Source of the DNA: Faecalispora sporosphaeroides DSM 1294
Lineage (GTDB): Bacteria; Bacillota; Clostridia; Oscillospirales; Acutalibacteraceae
Length of the DNA: 64,000 bases
Assembly (NCBI GenBank): GCA_000383295.1
Contig: KB911076.1
Coordinates: 1-64,000 of the forward strand
Direction of reading: 5' to 3'
Shown here: positions 43,795 to 52,606 of the stretch, one piece after another
Position numbering within the stretch: the first letter of the stretch is position 1
Layout: every line of letters starts with the position of its first letter
Notes under the pieces: generated by a model
The model's input: only the letters and a program-made list of their open reading frames with translations
What the model was told of the DNA's origin: nothing
The model's database searches: none
Made by a program: the position numbers and the translations under genes

Positions 43795-44079
43795 ATGCAG
43801 GGCATTCTCGTCGGCTTTTGTTCGTTTCTTCTGATCGGGCTGTTCCACCCCATTGTCAGAAAGGCGGAATATTATTTTACCAAACGCGTTTTCCCGGTGT
43901 TCCTTTTGGCGGGGGTACTTTGCCTGGCGGGCGCGTACTTTGCGTCGAATCAGTCTGTCTCCTCCATTTTGGGTGTAGCGGGCTTCTGCTGCTTTTGGAG
44001 CGTCAAGGAGCTTTTCGAGCAGGAAAAACGGGTGGAAAAGGGCTGGGCCGCGCGAAACCCGAAGCGCGGGAAAAAGTAA
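43795..44079 (+). CDS. DUF4491 membrane protein
   Basis: A 94-residue integral membrane protein of the DUF4491 family, function unknown. Three hydrophobic segments cover most of the chain. Family markers are GLFHPIVRKAEYYF, then WSVKELFEQEKRVEKGWAARNPKR at the C terminus. TATAAT at 43749-43754 may be its -10 box. A family A repeat lies upstream. It is monocistronic. Confidence 0.85.
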   Translation: MQGILVGFCSFLLIGLFHPIVRKAEYYFTKRVFPVFLLAGVLCLAGAYFASNQSVSSILGVAGFCCFWSVKELFEQEKRVEKGWAARNPKRGKK

Positions 44080-44196
44080 CGGCGCCTTTCTCATCATCTC
44101 TTCATGATTCCGCTATATTTTTCTCATAATTTCAGGATAGGATAAAATCGGATTTTTTTGAGATGGGGCGGGCAAGGTATGTCATAGCAAAGGGGT

Positions 44197-44603
44197 TTGA
44201 TTACTGAGGATGACCCTACTATTATTCGGGCTTGGAGCTGGAGCTTCAGCACGAGGGGGATTTGGTGGAAAAGGAATACGACGGGCTGTTCGGTCTGCGC
44301 AGGGCTTAGAGCGAGTCGTTTGATCTGATTCTGATGGACATAATGCTTCCGGCGATCAACGGGCTGAAGGTTCCGCGGCGGCTGCGCCCGGAATGCTGCA
44401 CGCCGGTGATTCTGCTGACCGTGCGCGATTCGGTGATGGACAAGGCGCACGGCCTGGACGAAGGGGCGGCGGATTATGTGACGAAGCCCTTCGCAATAGA
44501 AGAGCTGCTGGCCCGCATGCGGGCGGTGCTGCGCCCGTCGGCGCTGAACGGCGAATCAGGCCTGATGACCATTCCCCACGAAAGTACGGTCTGGAGCAGC
44601 TGA
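44197..44603 (+). pseudogene. OmpR-type response regulator, degraded
   Basis: A receiver domain can be read in pieces: LITEDDPTIIR, then in another frame GLELELQHEGDLVEKEYDGL, an in-frame TAG stop, then FDLILMDIMLPAINGL (with the phosphoacceptor Asp), PVILLTVRDSVMDKAHGLD, and DYVTKPFAIEELLARMRAVLR. There are a frameshift near 44222 and a nonsense codon near 44308, and the winged-helix DNA-binding domain is missing. No histidine kinase is nearby. The gene cannot make a functional regulator. No feature is visible from 44604 to 44835. Confidence 0.8.
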
Positions 44604-44835
44604 GCTTCGTACACGCCCGCCCCGCCGGGAAAGGGGAGGAACATGTTTCGGACGGGACGAACGCCTTTGGAAATGTAAAAGAAAAAGACTCCGCCCACCG
44701 GCTCAAGAATGCCAATGCCGGTCAGCGGGGCCCTTTTATGCCTGCTGCGAAAACAGAGCGGCGCAAAGAAAACAACTGCCATGGGGCACGCTTTGCCCCG
44801 CGGCTCCCCGTACTCTGCGCTTTGCGGCGAAGCGC

Positions 44836-45963
44836 TTATTCCGGGATTTCATACCCCTTGTGGATCACCAGATGTATCATGGCGTCTACAATGTCCGGGT
44901 GGTAGAGAATCCCCCTGTTTTGAATCAGCTCGTCCAGTGCGGCGTCAATGCCCAGTGCGGGCCGGTAGGGCCTGTGTGAAATCATGGATTCAAACACGTC
45001 CGCCACGGCCAGAATCTGCGCTTCGAGAAGAATTTCGTCCCGTTTCAGCCCTTGGGGATACCCGCTGCCGTTGTAGCGCTCGTGATGCTGCAGGATGATC
45101 TGCGCTATTTCCGAGAGCAACGGCACATTTTTGAGGATGGTGTACCCGGCCTCGGAGTGCGTTTTGATCAGAGCGTACTCAATTTCAGTCAGCTTGGCGG
45201 GCTTGGCCAGCAGCTCGCTGGGAATTCCGATTTTCCCGATGTCGTGAACGACTCCCGCGCGGAATACCTTTTCACAGCATTCCCGGCTCAGGCCCAGCTC
45301 CTGCGCAATCTCCAGCCCGATCTGGGCGACCCGCCTCTGGTGGCCCGCGGTGTATAAATCCTTCTGCTCGACCATATTGGCAATCGCCATCAGCGTGCCG
45401 TCTATGGCGTCCTCCAGCTGTTTGGCCTTTGCTGCGATGATGCTTTGGTAATGGATGTTGTCCATCGCGATCGCTGCGGTGTCTGCCAGCACCTGCAGCA
45501 CCTTGAGCTGCTCCGGCGTCACATGTTGCTTTTGCGCCCAGTAACAGCCGATGGCCCCAATCGGATCATTCGTTTTAATCGGAACCATGGCAAGGCTTTT
45601 TACGTAAGTCTTTCGGTAGACGTCGATCGGGATGCGGGGATCGCTGTAAATGTCGTCGATAATGGCGGGGGTTTTGTTCAGCATGACCCATCCGCTGATG
45701 CATATCTGCATGGGAAAGCGGTTGCCTTTCCACAGCGGAGAGATGGAGTCCTCCTCCGCATAGTAGCAAAAATCGTGATCGCGCAGCACAAAGGTTGCGC
45801 CGTCAGAGCCAGTTAAATCGCGTACCGAATGGCGCACGATGTCCATAACGGTCTCCTGGTCGCGCGCCGCGGACAATTCCTGAACAACATGCAGCAGCCT
45901 TTCCATGGTATGAATGTATTGAGAGGTTTTGAGGGGCTCTGTCTGGTTCCGTATCGTTTCCAT
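44836..45963 (-). CDS. GAF and HD-GYP domain protein (putative c-di-GMP phosphodiesterase)
   Basis: A 375-residue protein. A GAF sensor domain spans about residues 35-175, followed by a linker helix and an HD-GYP domain. Metal ligands and the signature are present: AGHQRRVAQIGLEIA, FRAGVVHDIGKIGIP, HSEAGYTIL, and HHERYNGSGYPQGL, with the GYP triad intact, so cleavage of c-di-GMP is expected. The ATG at 45963 follows AGGAGGAG; an upstream TTG at 46005 has no ribosome binding site. It is monocistronic. It may counteract the GGDEF protein encoded at 36167. Confidence 0.9.
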   Translation of the reverse strand: METIRNQTEPLKTSQYIHTMERLLHVVQELSAARDQETVMDIVRHSVRDLTGSDGATFVLRDHDFCYYAEEDSISPLWKGNRFPMQICISGWVMLNKTPAIIDDIYSDPRIPIDVYRKTYVKSLAMVPIKTNDPIGAIGCYWAQKQHVTPEQLKVLQVLADTAAIAMDNIHYQSIIAAKAKQLEDAIDGTLMAIANMVEQKDLYTAGHQRRVAQIGLEIAQELGLSRECCEKVFRAGVVHDIGKIGIPSELLAKPAKLTEIEYALIKTHSEAGYTILKNVPLLSEIAQIILQHHERYNGSGYPQGLKRDEILLEAQILAVADVFESMISHRPYRPALGIDAALDELIQNRGILYHPDIVDAMIHLVIHKGYEIPE

Positions 45964-46171
45964 AATCTCCTCCTCATATCTGGAACGAATCTCCTGTACA
46001 CGCAAAAACGTCTTCTTGGTCTGTTACAGCGGTTCATGTTTTGTGGAGTTTACTATTATTATATTACCAAATATGCCCAATTTCAACAAAATACGTAAAG
46101 TTTTATGTTTTCAATGAATTTTAGAGGAACCGGATTCAGGTTAGACGATTGCCAAGACTGCTCTTCGGCCA

Positions 46172-46789
46172 TTATTTCTTTCGGGCAATCAGGCAGCACA
46201 GGGGCCGGACGCCGCCGCCCAGCATTCTCTGTTCGAGCGCTGTAAACCTGCGGGCTTCCACATAGCTCTGGAATTCCTGTGCGTTCCATTTATGGTATAC
46301 GCGAAAGCCGGCCAGCTCCATCAGCCGCGTGCCAAGCTTTTGCCGAATGCCCGTTTTCCAGAGGAAGGTGGGGGTAAGCAGAATTCCGCCGGGCCTTAAT
46401 ACACGGTGAATTTCTTCGAGTGCCCTGTCCGGTGACGGCATGATGTGCAGAGCGTTGGCGATCAATACTGCGTCAAAGGATTCTGCGGGGTATGGCAGGT
46501 TTGTCGCGTCCTGCACCTCAAAGGTCAAGCTTTGGGGGCCGCTCCTCTTCTGCGCCTCCAAGATCATTTTTTCAGAGAAATCCGTTGCCCTCCACTTCCG
46601 CACCCTTTCCGCCAGACGAAAAGAAAACTGACCGCTGCCGCAGGCCAGTTCCAGCACCTCCATCTCCGGGGTCAGGTAGGGCAGGCAATGGGTATAAATA
46701 GCATCATAAAGCGAAGCTGAGCCTTTCATAAAGGGCGCATACAGCTTTGCCGTGCGCTGCCAAAAGCCCCGGTTCGTTGAATCCCCCAT
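46172..46789 (-). CDS. Class I SAM-dependent methyltransferase
   Basis: A 205-residue methyltransferase of the UbiE/type 11 fold. Motif I is VLELACGSGQFSFRLA, with VQDATNLPYPAESFDAVLIANALHIM as motifs II/III (read in blocks) and EIHRVLRPGGILL as the closing strand. The substrate is unknown. The gene starts 15 bases after the stop of the alpha/beta hydrolase gene and is probably in an operon with it, under the TetR gene further upstream. Confidence 0.88.
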   Translation of the reverse strand: MGDSTNRGFWQRTAKLYAPFMKGSASLYDAIYTHCLPYLTPEMEVLELACGSGQFSFRLAERVRKWRATDFSEKMILEAQKRSGPQSLTFEVQDATNLPYPAESFDAVLIANALHIMPSPDRALEEIHRVLRPGGILLTPTFLWKTGIRQKLGTRLMELAGFRVYHKWNAQEFQSYVEARRFTALEQRMLGGGVRPLCCLIARKK

Positions 46790-46804
46790 ACTTTCCTCTC
46801 CTTT

Positions 46805-47992
46805 TTATGTAGGAATGGTTTCCGCGTCTCTTCTGCTTAAAGCATTCAGCCAGTCCGCCACGGTATCCAGTACCAGCTTCGGATTTCCCACGTTGCAGTG
46901 GCTGCCGGCATCCTCGCTCTCCGTCATCAGGCGGAAGGTCAGGCTCTTCACATTTGGCAAAGCGTTCAGCTCCATGGAATACAGTGACTGAGGGATAAAA
47001 TGATCCCGATTCGCGCCAATTACCAGCATATCCTGCCAAAGCATCGGCCCGATGTTGGTCATCTTATAATCACTGAGCTTTTTGATATAACCAAACGGGT
47101 CCGGAGCATCATAGGCATACATTCCGTGGCGGATGCCCCAATCTATGATGGGCTCCCGCGCCATCTTCCGCTTCATAACGGTATTGATCGGCCTGCGCAG
47201 ATTGTGATGAAGAAGAAAACGGAGCGGACCGCGCATGGCCTTCGGCATCATACTCAAAGCCACATACAGAAAATCAGGGAAGACCGACCAGCCCACTACC
47301 CGGCGGATGCGGGGTTCAAAGGCTGCGGCCCGGGGAGCGAGCATTCCGCCCAGCGAAGCGCCCACGATCGTCACTTCATTTTCCCCGATGGCGTCCAGTA
47401 CAGCCTTCACGGGGCGTTCCCATTCGTGAGTGAATTTTTTTCCCTGCTCGCGAACGACGCCGCCCTGCCCCGGGCCTTCGAACAGATAGACCTCAAAGCC
47501 CTGTCTGGCCCAGTACAGCATCGGGAAGAACAATTCTTCAAAATAGCTGTCGTTCCCGCCGTGAAGCAAAATCACATCCCGGCGCTTTCCCTCGGGGCGA
47601 ACGTGCAGAATCGGGAGCTTTACCCCCTCGTAGATGGCCTCCATGCGCTCCACCAGTCCGCTGCTGAAATAGTCTTGGTACTCCTTGTAAAACAGAGCTG
47701 TCGCTTTTTGGTAGTAAAGAAGCTTATCCGGGTCACCGTCCGCCATAAAAAACTCGCTCATGCGGTAATAGGCGATCGCATTTTTGGTGCGGTTTTCCGC
47801 CAGAGCGGTATCGCCCAGCCGGATCAGCTGCCGCTTCCAGTCCGCGCTGGTGCAGATGCTTTCTGAAACAGGCGCAATGTCCTCAAGCCGTCCGCCGTCC
47901 CACTGGATCACGCGGTTCAACTGGAAATTAAAATTTGGATCGCGATTGAGGGAATAGGTTCCGCGTGAAAAGGTGATCTCCGGAATTTGCAT
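46805..47992 (-). CDS. Alpha/beta hydrolase
   Basis: A 395-residue hydrolase. An N-terminal helical region of about 130 residues precedes an alpha/beta-hydrolase core with the oxyanion strand VILLHGGNDSYFEE, LFEGPGQGG and the nucleophile elbow GASLGG. DHFIPQSLY and a late SHCNVG supply the likely acid and His. The length and N-terminal helix resemble FrsA/pigment-hydrolase-like proteins. The substrate is unknown. The ATG at 47992 is preceded by GAGG; a TTG at 48016 is also in frame. It is followed by a methyltransferase gene and preceded by a TetR gene on the same strand. Confidence 0.82.
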   Translation of the reverse strand: MQIPEITFSRGTYSLNRDPNFNFQLNRVIQWDGGRLEDIAPVSESICTSADWKRQLIRLGDTALAENRTKNAIAYYRMSEFFMADGDPDKLLYYQKATALFYKEYQDYFSSGLVERMEAIYEGVKLPILHVRPEGKRRDVILLHGGNDSYFEELFFPMLYWARQGFEVYLFEGPGQGGVVREQGKKFTHEWERPVKAVLDAIGENEVTIVGASLGGMLAPRAAAFEPRIRRVVGWSVFPDFLYVALSMMPKAMRGPLRFLLHHNLRRPINTVMKRKMAREPIIDWGIRHGMYAYDAPDPFGYIKKLSDYKMTNIGPMLWQDMLVIGANRDHFIPQSLYSMELNALPNVKSLTFRLMTESEDAGSHCNVGNPKLVLDTVADWLNALSRRDAETIPT

Positions 47993-48082
47993 GGTGCAGC
48001 GCCTCGATTCTTTCAAAATCTGATCTGTTTGATTAGCCGAGTCTAACTCATTTTGGCGAAAAAATATTTGAAAAGCGGCGCC

Positions 48083-48667
48083 TTATGGAAACAGCTCATG
48101 ACAGGCGCCGTACACCAGAGTCTCCAGTACCTGCGGGTAGAGCGCGCCGATTTCCTCCTTGTGAGAGATGGTGAGCATCAGGCCCCGCACCGTAGCGGCA
48201 GCCAGTTCCATGCCGCCTGCCGGATAAAGCTCCGCCGCGTCCAGCAGTTCGCGAATGTGCACCTCATCGCTGTGGTAATGCTTTTGTTGGTAATCTTTCG
48301 GTACCTTGCGCAGAAGATAAGGCACATCTCGTTCTACAAACGCCATCATACCGGATTGCTCCATGGTATGGCAGGCGGCGAGTACAGCCGCTGCAGCCCG
48401 GTCGGCGGCAGAAGATGTGCTGTTTTCACGAAGTGCAATTGCCGCGGCCCCGTATACTTCGGTGTGCATGTCTTCCATTACATCAAAAAAGAGCATCTCT
48501 TTCGAATCGTAAAATTTGTAAAAAGCACCTTTTGAAATATCTGCCGCCGCCACAAGCTGATCAACTGACGTTTTTCGCATACCAAGAAAAGCGGCGCTTT
48601 CTTTTGCCGCTTTTTTCAGCTTTTCCAGAATGATATTTTCTTCCTGCTGTGTGAATGCTGTTGCCAT
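48083..48667 (-). CDS. TetR-family repressor
   Basis: A 194-residue regulator. The N-terminal helix-turn-helix is clear: KTSVDQLVAAADISKGAFYKFYDSKEMLFFDV. The ligand-binding half is variable, as usual. I chose the ATG at 48667. In-frame starts further upstream at 48679 and 48709 fall in or beyond the palindrome that is its likely operator. It leads the hydrolase-methyltransferase gene pair and probably controls them and itself. Confidence 0.85.
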   Translation of the reverse strand: MATAFTQQEENIILEKLKKAAKESAAFLGMRKTSVDQLVAAADISKGAFYKFYDSKEMLFFDVMEDMHTEVYGAAAIALRENSTSSAADRAAAAVLAACHTMEQSGMMAFVERDVPYLLRKVPKDYQQKHYHSDEVHIRELLDAAELYPAGGMELAAATVRGLMLTISHKEEIGALYPQVLETLVYGACHELFP

Positions 48668-48678
48668 CCTTATCACCA

Positions 48679-48706
48679 TATGACTAAATTTATAATTACA
48701 GTCATA
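48679..48706. promoter_or_regulatory. Probable TetR operator
   Basis: Inverted repeat TATGACT (48679-48685) / AGTCATA (48700-48706) with 14 bases between, directly upstream of the TetR start. Position and symmetry fit autoregulation. Confidence 0.55.
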
Positions 48707-48892
48707 CAATACAGCAAATAAACACCTTTGTCAATCTCTTCCTTCGATCCCTCAAAAGTAAAAAGACTCAATCGCTAAGCATGGATTTCTCGATTTTTTT
48801 CAATATCAAATCTTTACAGTGATAAAAAGAAGGCGCGGAGCTTTTTATCAGCTCCCGCCTTCTTTTTTATTGCTACAGAATAAGTTGCTCTC

Positions 48893-50767
48893 TTATCTAT
48901 CCTTGGTTGTGATTAAAAGAGCGGAGCTGACGACAACAAATACAGAACCGACGTTGTGCACCAGCGCTGCCGTTACGGGGCTAAGCATACCGGCTGCCGA
49001 GAGAAACACGGCGATCCCGTTCCAGGCCATGGCCACGGCAATGTTAAAGTTGACCCGCTTCATGGATTTTTTGGCCATTCGGAAAAGATACGGAATCCGC
49101 TCAATGTTGTCGCCGACGAGCACCGCGTCGGCGGCTTCCACCGCGATATCGCTGCCGATGCCGCCCATCGCGATTCCCGCGAAGGCGGTTTTCAGGGCGA
49201 GCGTGTCGTTGACCCCGTCGCCGATCATGCAGATTGTTTTCCCCTCGGACCGATATGCCTGAATGGCCCGGCTCTTTTCTTCGGGCAGCAGGTTGGGCCT
49301 CACTTCCTCAAGCCCCGCCTGGGCGGCGATATGCCGCGCCGTGGTTTCGTTGTCTCCGGTCAAAAGAATCGAATGGATGCCGGCGGCTTTCAGTTCCCCG
49401 ATCAAGTCCTTTGCGGTGGGCCGCAGACTGTCCGCAAGCGCGAGGAATCCGGCGAAAGCGCCGTCAATGCTCACATATACAACGGTCGCCCCCTGCTCCA
49501 AAAAGTCGGTTGCGTCTTTGTGCGCTGCCGGGGGGAGGGGAGTGCCCTCCTTCTTTAAAAAGTCCGCTTTCCCGGCCAGAATTCTGCGGCCCTCCACAAG
49601 TGCGTGAACACCCATGCCGCCCGTGAGCGCGAACTCCCGCACCTCTTGTGCTTTGCCGCCGCGGCGAAGGTATTCCGCAAGAATCGCTTTCCCAAGCGGA
49701 TGCTCGGAATGCTGCTCCGCCAACGCGGCCAGCCGGAGCAGCTCGTCGGCGGGAAGGGACGGGGCATAGCTTTTCATGCCCGTCACCGCCGGCCTGCCAT
49801 GGGTCAGCGTACCGGTTTTGTCGAAGGCGACCGAATCAATCTCAGAAAACCGCTGCAGCGCTTCCCCGGAGCGCACCAGAATGCCGAATCGGGCGGCGTT
49901 CCCAATGCCCGCCATCACGGCGGTGGGCGTTGCGAGAATGAACGCGCAGGGGCAGAACACAACCAGAACCGTAACCGCGCGGATCAGCTCGCCGGTGAAA
50001 AGCCACGTCGCCCCCGCAATGCCCAGGGCGGCGGCCACCAGCCAGGTGGCCCAGCGGTCGGCCAGTTTGACGATCGGCGCTTTGTTGGCGTCGGCCTCCC
50101 CGGCCAGCCGGATCATCCGCTGGAGGGAGCTGTCGCCGCCGTCCTTGGCGGCCCGCATTTCAAAGGTGCCGAACTGATTGATCGTTCCGCTGATGACCTC
50201 ATCGCCGACCGCTTTGTCGGCCGGAATGGATTCCCCGGTCATCACGGACTGGTCTACGGTGGTCTCCCCGGCGGTGATGACCCCGTCGCAGGCGATGGTC
50301 TCCCCGGCAAAAACGACGAGTGTATCCCCGGCCTTCACCTGCTCGGCGGGGATGCGCTTCATCTCTCCGTTTTGCCGGATTCGCGCCGTTTTGGGGGTCA
50401 GGTGAATCAGCTTTTCAATCCCCTTGCGCGATTTGCGGGCGGTGGCGTCCTCCAGCAGTGTTCCAATCGCCATAATAAACGCGACCTCTCCCGCGGCAAA
50501 GTACTCGCCGATGCACAGAGAAGCGATCAGTGCAATCGAAACCAGCACATCCGCTTTGATGTCGTGCTCCCGGATCACTGCGGCGGCGGAGCCGATTACA
50601 ATGGGGATACCGCAGAGAACAATGGCAACCCATGCGATGTCAAACGGCAGTACGCCGCCCAATGCGTTTGTCAGGCTCAACAGGAGCGCGGCGCCGGAAA
50701 TGATCACAAGGGCCAGGTTCCGCTTTTCTTCGTCTGTTAAGGTGTTCCGAATGGTTTTCCACATCAT
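48893..50767 (-). CDS. Heavy-metal P1B-type ATPase (paralogue 2)
   Basis: A 624-residue P1B ATPase closely related to the one at 41171: no HMA domain, TGES (SVMTGESIPADK), CPC in VVFCPCAFILATPT, DKTGTLT, SEHPLGKA, and final helices ending HNVGSVFVVVSSALL. One unusual feature is GDGVNDTLAL, where the normal motif is GDGxNDxPAL; Leu replaces Pro. The metal is uncertain. The start (ATG at 50767, or 50764) follows GGAGGG. It is divergent from a TetR gene, with a 178-bp shared control region, so its regulation seems different from paralogue 1. Confidence 0.9.
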   Translation of the reverse strand: MMWKTIRNTLTDEEKRNLALVIISGAALLLSLTNALGGVLPFDIAWVAIVLCGIPIVIGSAAAVIREHDIKADVLVSIALIASLCIGEYFAAGEVAFIMAIGTLLEDATARKSRKGIEKLIHLTPKTARIRQNGEMKRIPAEQVKAGDTLVVFAGETIACDGVITAGETTVDQSVMTGESIPADKAVGDEVISGTINQFGTFEMRAAKDGGDSSLQRMIRLAGEADANKAPIVKLADRWATWLVAAALGIAGATWLFTGELIRAVTVLVVFCPCAFILATPTAVMAGIGNAARFGILVRSGEALQRFSEIDSVAFDKTGTLTHGRPAVTGMKSYAPSLPADELLRLAALAEQHSEHPLGKAILAEYLRRGGKAQEVREFALTGGMGVHALVEGRRILAGKADFLKKEGTPLPPAAHKDATDFLEQGATVVYVSIDGAFAGFLALADSLRPTAKDLIGELKAAGIHSILLTGDNETTARHIAAQAGLEEVRPNLLPEEKSRAIQAYRSEGKTICMIGDGVNDTLALKTAFAGIAMGGIGSDIAVEAADAVLVGDNIERIPYLFRMAKKSMKRVNFNIAVAMAWNGIAVFLSAAGMLSPVTAALVHNVGSVFVVVSSALLITTKDR

Positions 50768-50945
50768 GCTTCCCTCCGAGGTGAACGGTATTGCTTTCCG
50801 GGTAAGAAAGCAGTACAATGAATACGATACCGAACAATTTGTTTGATATTAGTATAAAAGTAACGCGCGTCAGTCGGCAACAAACAAATGATGGCCGTTG
50901 TACGCTACGGAACAAATTTCAGAATATATTCATCTGGAGGAAGCC

Positions 50946-51509
50946 ATGGACAGACGGCAGCGAAAGACAAGGGAAGCCATTTTTGCGGCGTTCAGCACAT
51001 TGTTATCCTCAAAAAGCTATGCCAAAATCACGATACAGGAAATCATCGACCGCGCGAATGTAGGGCGCAGCACCTTTTATTCTCATTTTGAGACCAAGGA
51101 CGATCTGCTGCGGGAGATGTGTACCGAGCTGTTTGATCATGTATTCTCAGAGCATTTGGATATGGAGAACACCCACGACTTTTCTCTGGCGAACGGTGAC
51201 CCCGCTTCGCTCATCACCCACATCCTGTACCATCTGAGGGACAACAAAAGGAATGTGGTCGGGATTTTGTCCTGCGAGAGCGGCGAGCTGTTTCTGCGCT
51301 TTTTCAGGCAGTATTTGAACGAGCTGATCACAAGGCATCTTCTGGCCGGAGTAAAGCGGAGAAATCCTGTTGTCCCGGAGGATTTTCTGGTGAATCATAT
51401 TGCGGGCAGCTTTGTCGGGATGGTGCAGTGGTGGATCAAAAACGATATGCGTCAGTCGCCGGAAGAGCTGGCAAAGTGCTTTTTGTCGGTGACGCTCCCG
51501 GTGCTATAA
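50946..51509 (+). CDS. TetR-family regulator
   Basis: A 187-residue TetR protein. The helix-turn-helix is ITIQEIIDRANVGRSTFYSHFETKDDLL. The C-terminal part (RNVVGILSCESGELFLRFFRQYL, VNHIAGSFVGMVQWW) resembles the DhaS/TetR_C_7-type ligand domain common in Firmicutes. The ATG at 50946 follows GGAGGAAG. Its divergent arrangement with the P-type ATPase suggests that it represses that gene. A terminator follows. Confidence 0.88.
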   Translation: MDRRQRKTREAIFAAFSTLLSSKSYAKITIQEIIDRANVGRSTFYSHFETKDDLLREMCTELFDHVFSEHLDMENTHDFSLANGDPASLITHILYHLRDNKRNVVGILSCESGELFLRFFRQYLNELITRHLLAGVKRRNPVVPEDFLVNHIAGSFVGMVQWWIKNDMRQSPEELAKCFLSVTLPVL

Positions 51510-51600
51510 CGATGGAACTGATGACCGGGATTGGTATCTGCGGATGAAGAAGAGAAGCGTTTTGCAAGGGCAGAGCGAGGCTGCCGTACCGTAAATAAAA

Positions 51601-51641
51601 CAAAAGCAAGCCGGCTCAATTCGAGTCGGCTTGCTTTTGTG
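51601..51641. terminator. Bidirectional terminator between TetR and Nudix genes
   Basis: Long stem CAAAAGCAAGCCG / CGGCTTGCTTTTG with loop GCTCAATTCGAGT, itself partly paired. A/T flanks on both sides. Confidence 0.88.
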
Positions 51642-51672
51642 AATGACGGTATTTTAAAAACTCTGCGGGATT

Positions 51673-52257
51673 TCATTTTTCGAGGCGGGGCGGCAGGCCG
51701 CTTTCCTCCAGAAGAGAAACAGCGGAAAAAACCATTTCCAGCTCGTCGATTCGGATGCAGTGCGGCGCGCTCTGATGTTTGACCATGTCAAGGCACTTGT
51801 CCCAGTCCATCCACACAACGGAATCCACTTCGGATTTCTGCAGGGTGAGCTGCGATTCCTCCACGTCTCTCCAGAGGATGTATACGTTGCTGACCTGATG
51901 ATCCCAAAAGCGCCGCCCGTGGAACTCCCCGCGATATTCAGAGCGGCGGCACCCGCAGTAGAGGAGCTCCTCCGCCGCGGCGGTGATACCGAGCTCTTCC
52001 TGCAATTCTCTCAGGGAGGACTCCAGAAAATCCTCCCCGGAGGGAATGTGCCCGGCGCTCGATGTGTCGTAGCACCCCGGGTGGGAATCTTTATTCAGAC
52101 TTCGTTTCTGCAAGAGCACCTGTGTTTTGCCGTTTCGCTTGCGCAAAATCCACACATGAGAGGTGCGGTGGCGGATTCCGTTTCGATGCGCCGCTTCCCG
52201 ATCCACGGTTTCCCCGGTGGGGACTCCGTTTTCATCTACAATATCCAGCATTTCCAT
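51673..52257 (-). CDS. Nudix hydrolase
   Basis: A 194-residue Nudix protein. The box GX5EX7REUXEEXGU is complete: GHIPSGEDFLESSLRELQEELGI. The N-terminal MLDIVDENGVPTGETVDREAAH followed by RHRTSHVWI matches the isopentenyl-diphosphate isomerase-like/YfcD group. The substrate, a nucleoside diphosphate derivative, is not deducible. It is the last of three minus-strand genes after the ABC-F and GIY-YIG genes. Confidence 0.92.
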   Translation of the reverse strand: MEMLDIVDENGVPTGETVDREAAHRNGIRHRTSHVWILRKRNGKTQVLLQKRSLNKDSHPGCYDTSSAGHIPSGEDFLESSLRELQEELGITAAAEELLYCGCRRSEYRGEFHGRRFWDHQVSNVYILWRDVEESQLTLQKSEVDSVVWMDWDKCLDMVKHQSAPHCIRIDELEMVFSAVSLLEESGLPPRLEK

Positions 52258-52292
52258 TTTAGCATTCGCCGCCTTGCGTTAGTGTATCGTTC

Positions 52293-52589
52293 TTACCCGT
52301 TTTCACCGGCTGCTCCCGTCCGGCTGCCGGCCTGCCCGATCAGCAGCAGCTTTTGGGCCCGGCTGAGTTTTTTCAGCGCCGCCTCGCGCTGCAGCGCTTC
52401 GCTTTTTGTGGGATAGCTCTCCACAAACACCAGCTCCACCGGCCTGCGGGAGCGGGTGTATTTTGCACCCTTCCCGCGGTTGTGCAGCGCCGTGCGTCGG
52501 CATGGGTCGGTGGTATAGCCGCTGTACAGCGTACCGTCGGCACAGCGCAGCATGTAGGTGTAATATCTTGTGATCTTTTCGCTCTCCAT
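52293..52589 (-). CDS. GIY-YIG domain protein (UPF0213-like)
   Basis: A 98-residue single-domain GIY-YIG protein. Y-T-Y-M-L-R-C-A-D-G-T-L-Y-S-G-Y-T-T-D gives the two-part motif (YTYML ... LYSGYT), followed by the basic RR...HN and KYTRSRRPVELVFVE, the standard stand-alone family layout. Cellular role is not established for these proteins; DNA repair or RNA processing has been suggested. It starts 17 bases after the ABC-F stop. Confidence 0.9.
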   Translation of the reverse strand: MESEKITRYYTYMLRCADGTLYSGYTTDPCRRTALHNRGKGAKYTRSRRPVELVFVESYPTKSEALQREAALKKLSRAQKLLLIGQAGSRTGAAGENG

Positions 52590-52606
52590 GCGGTGTTCCT
52601 CCGCGG

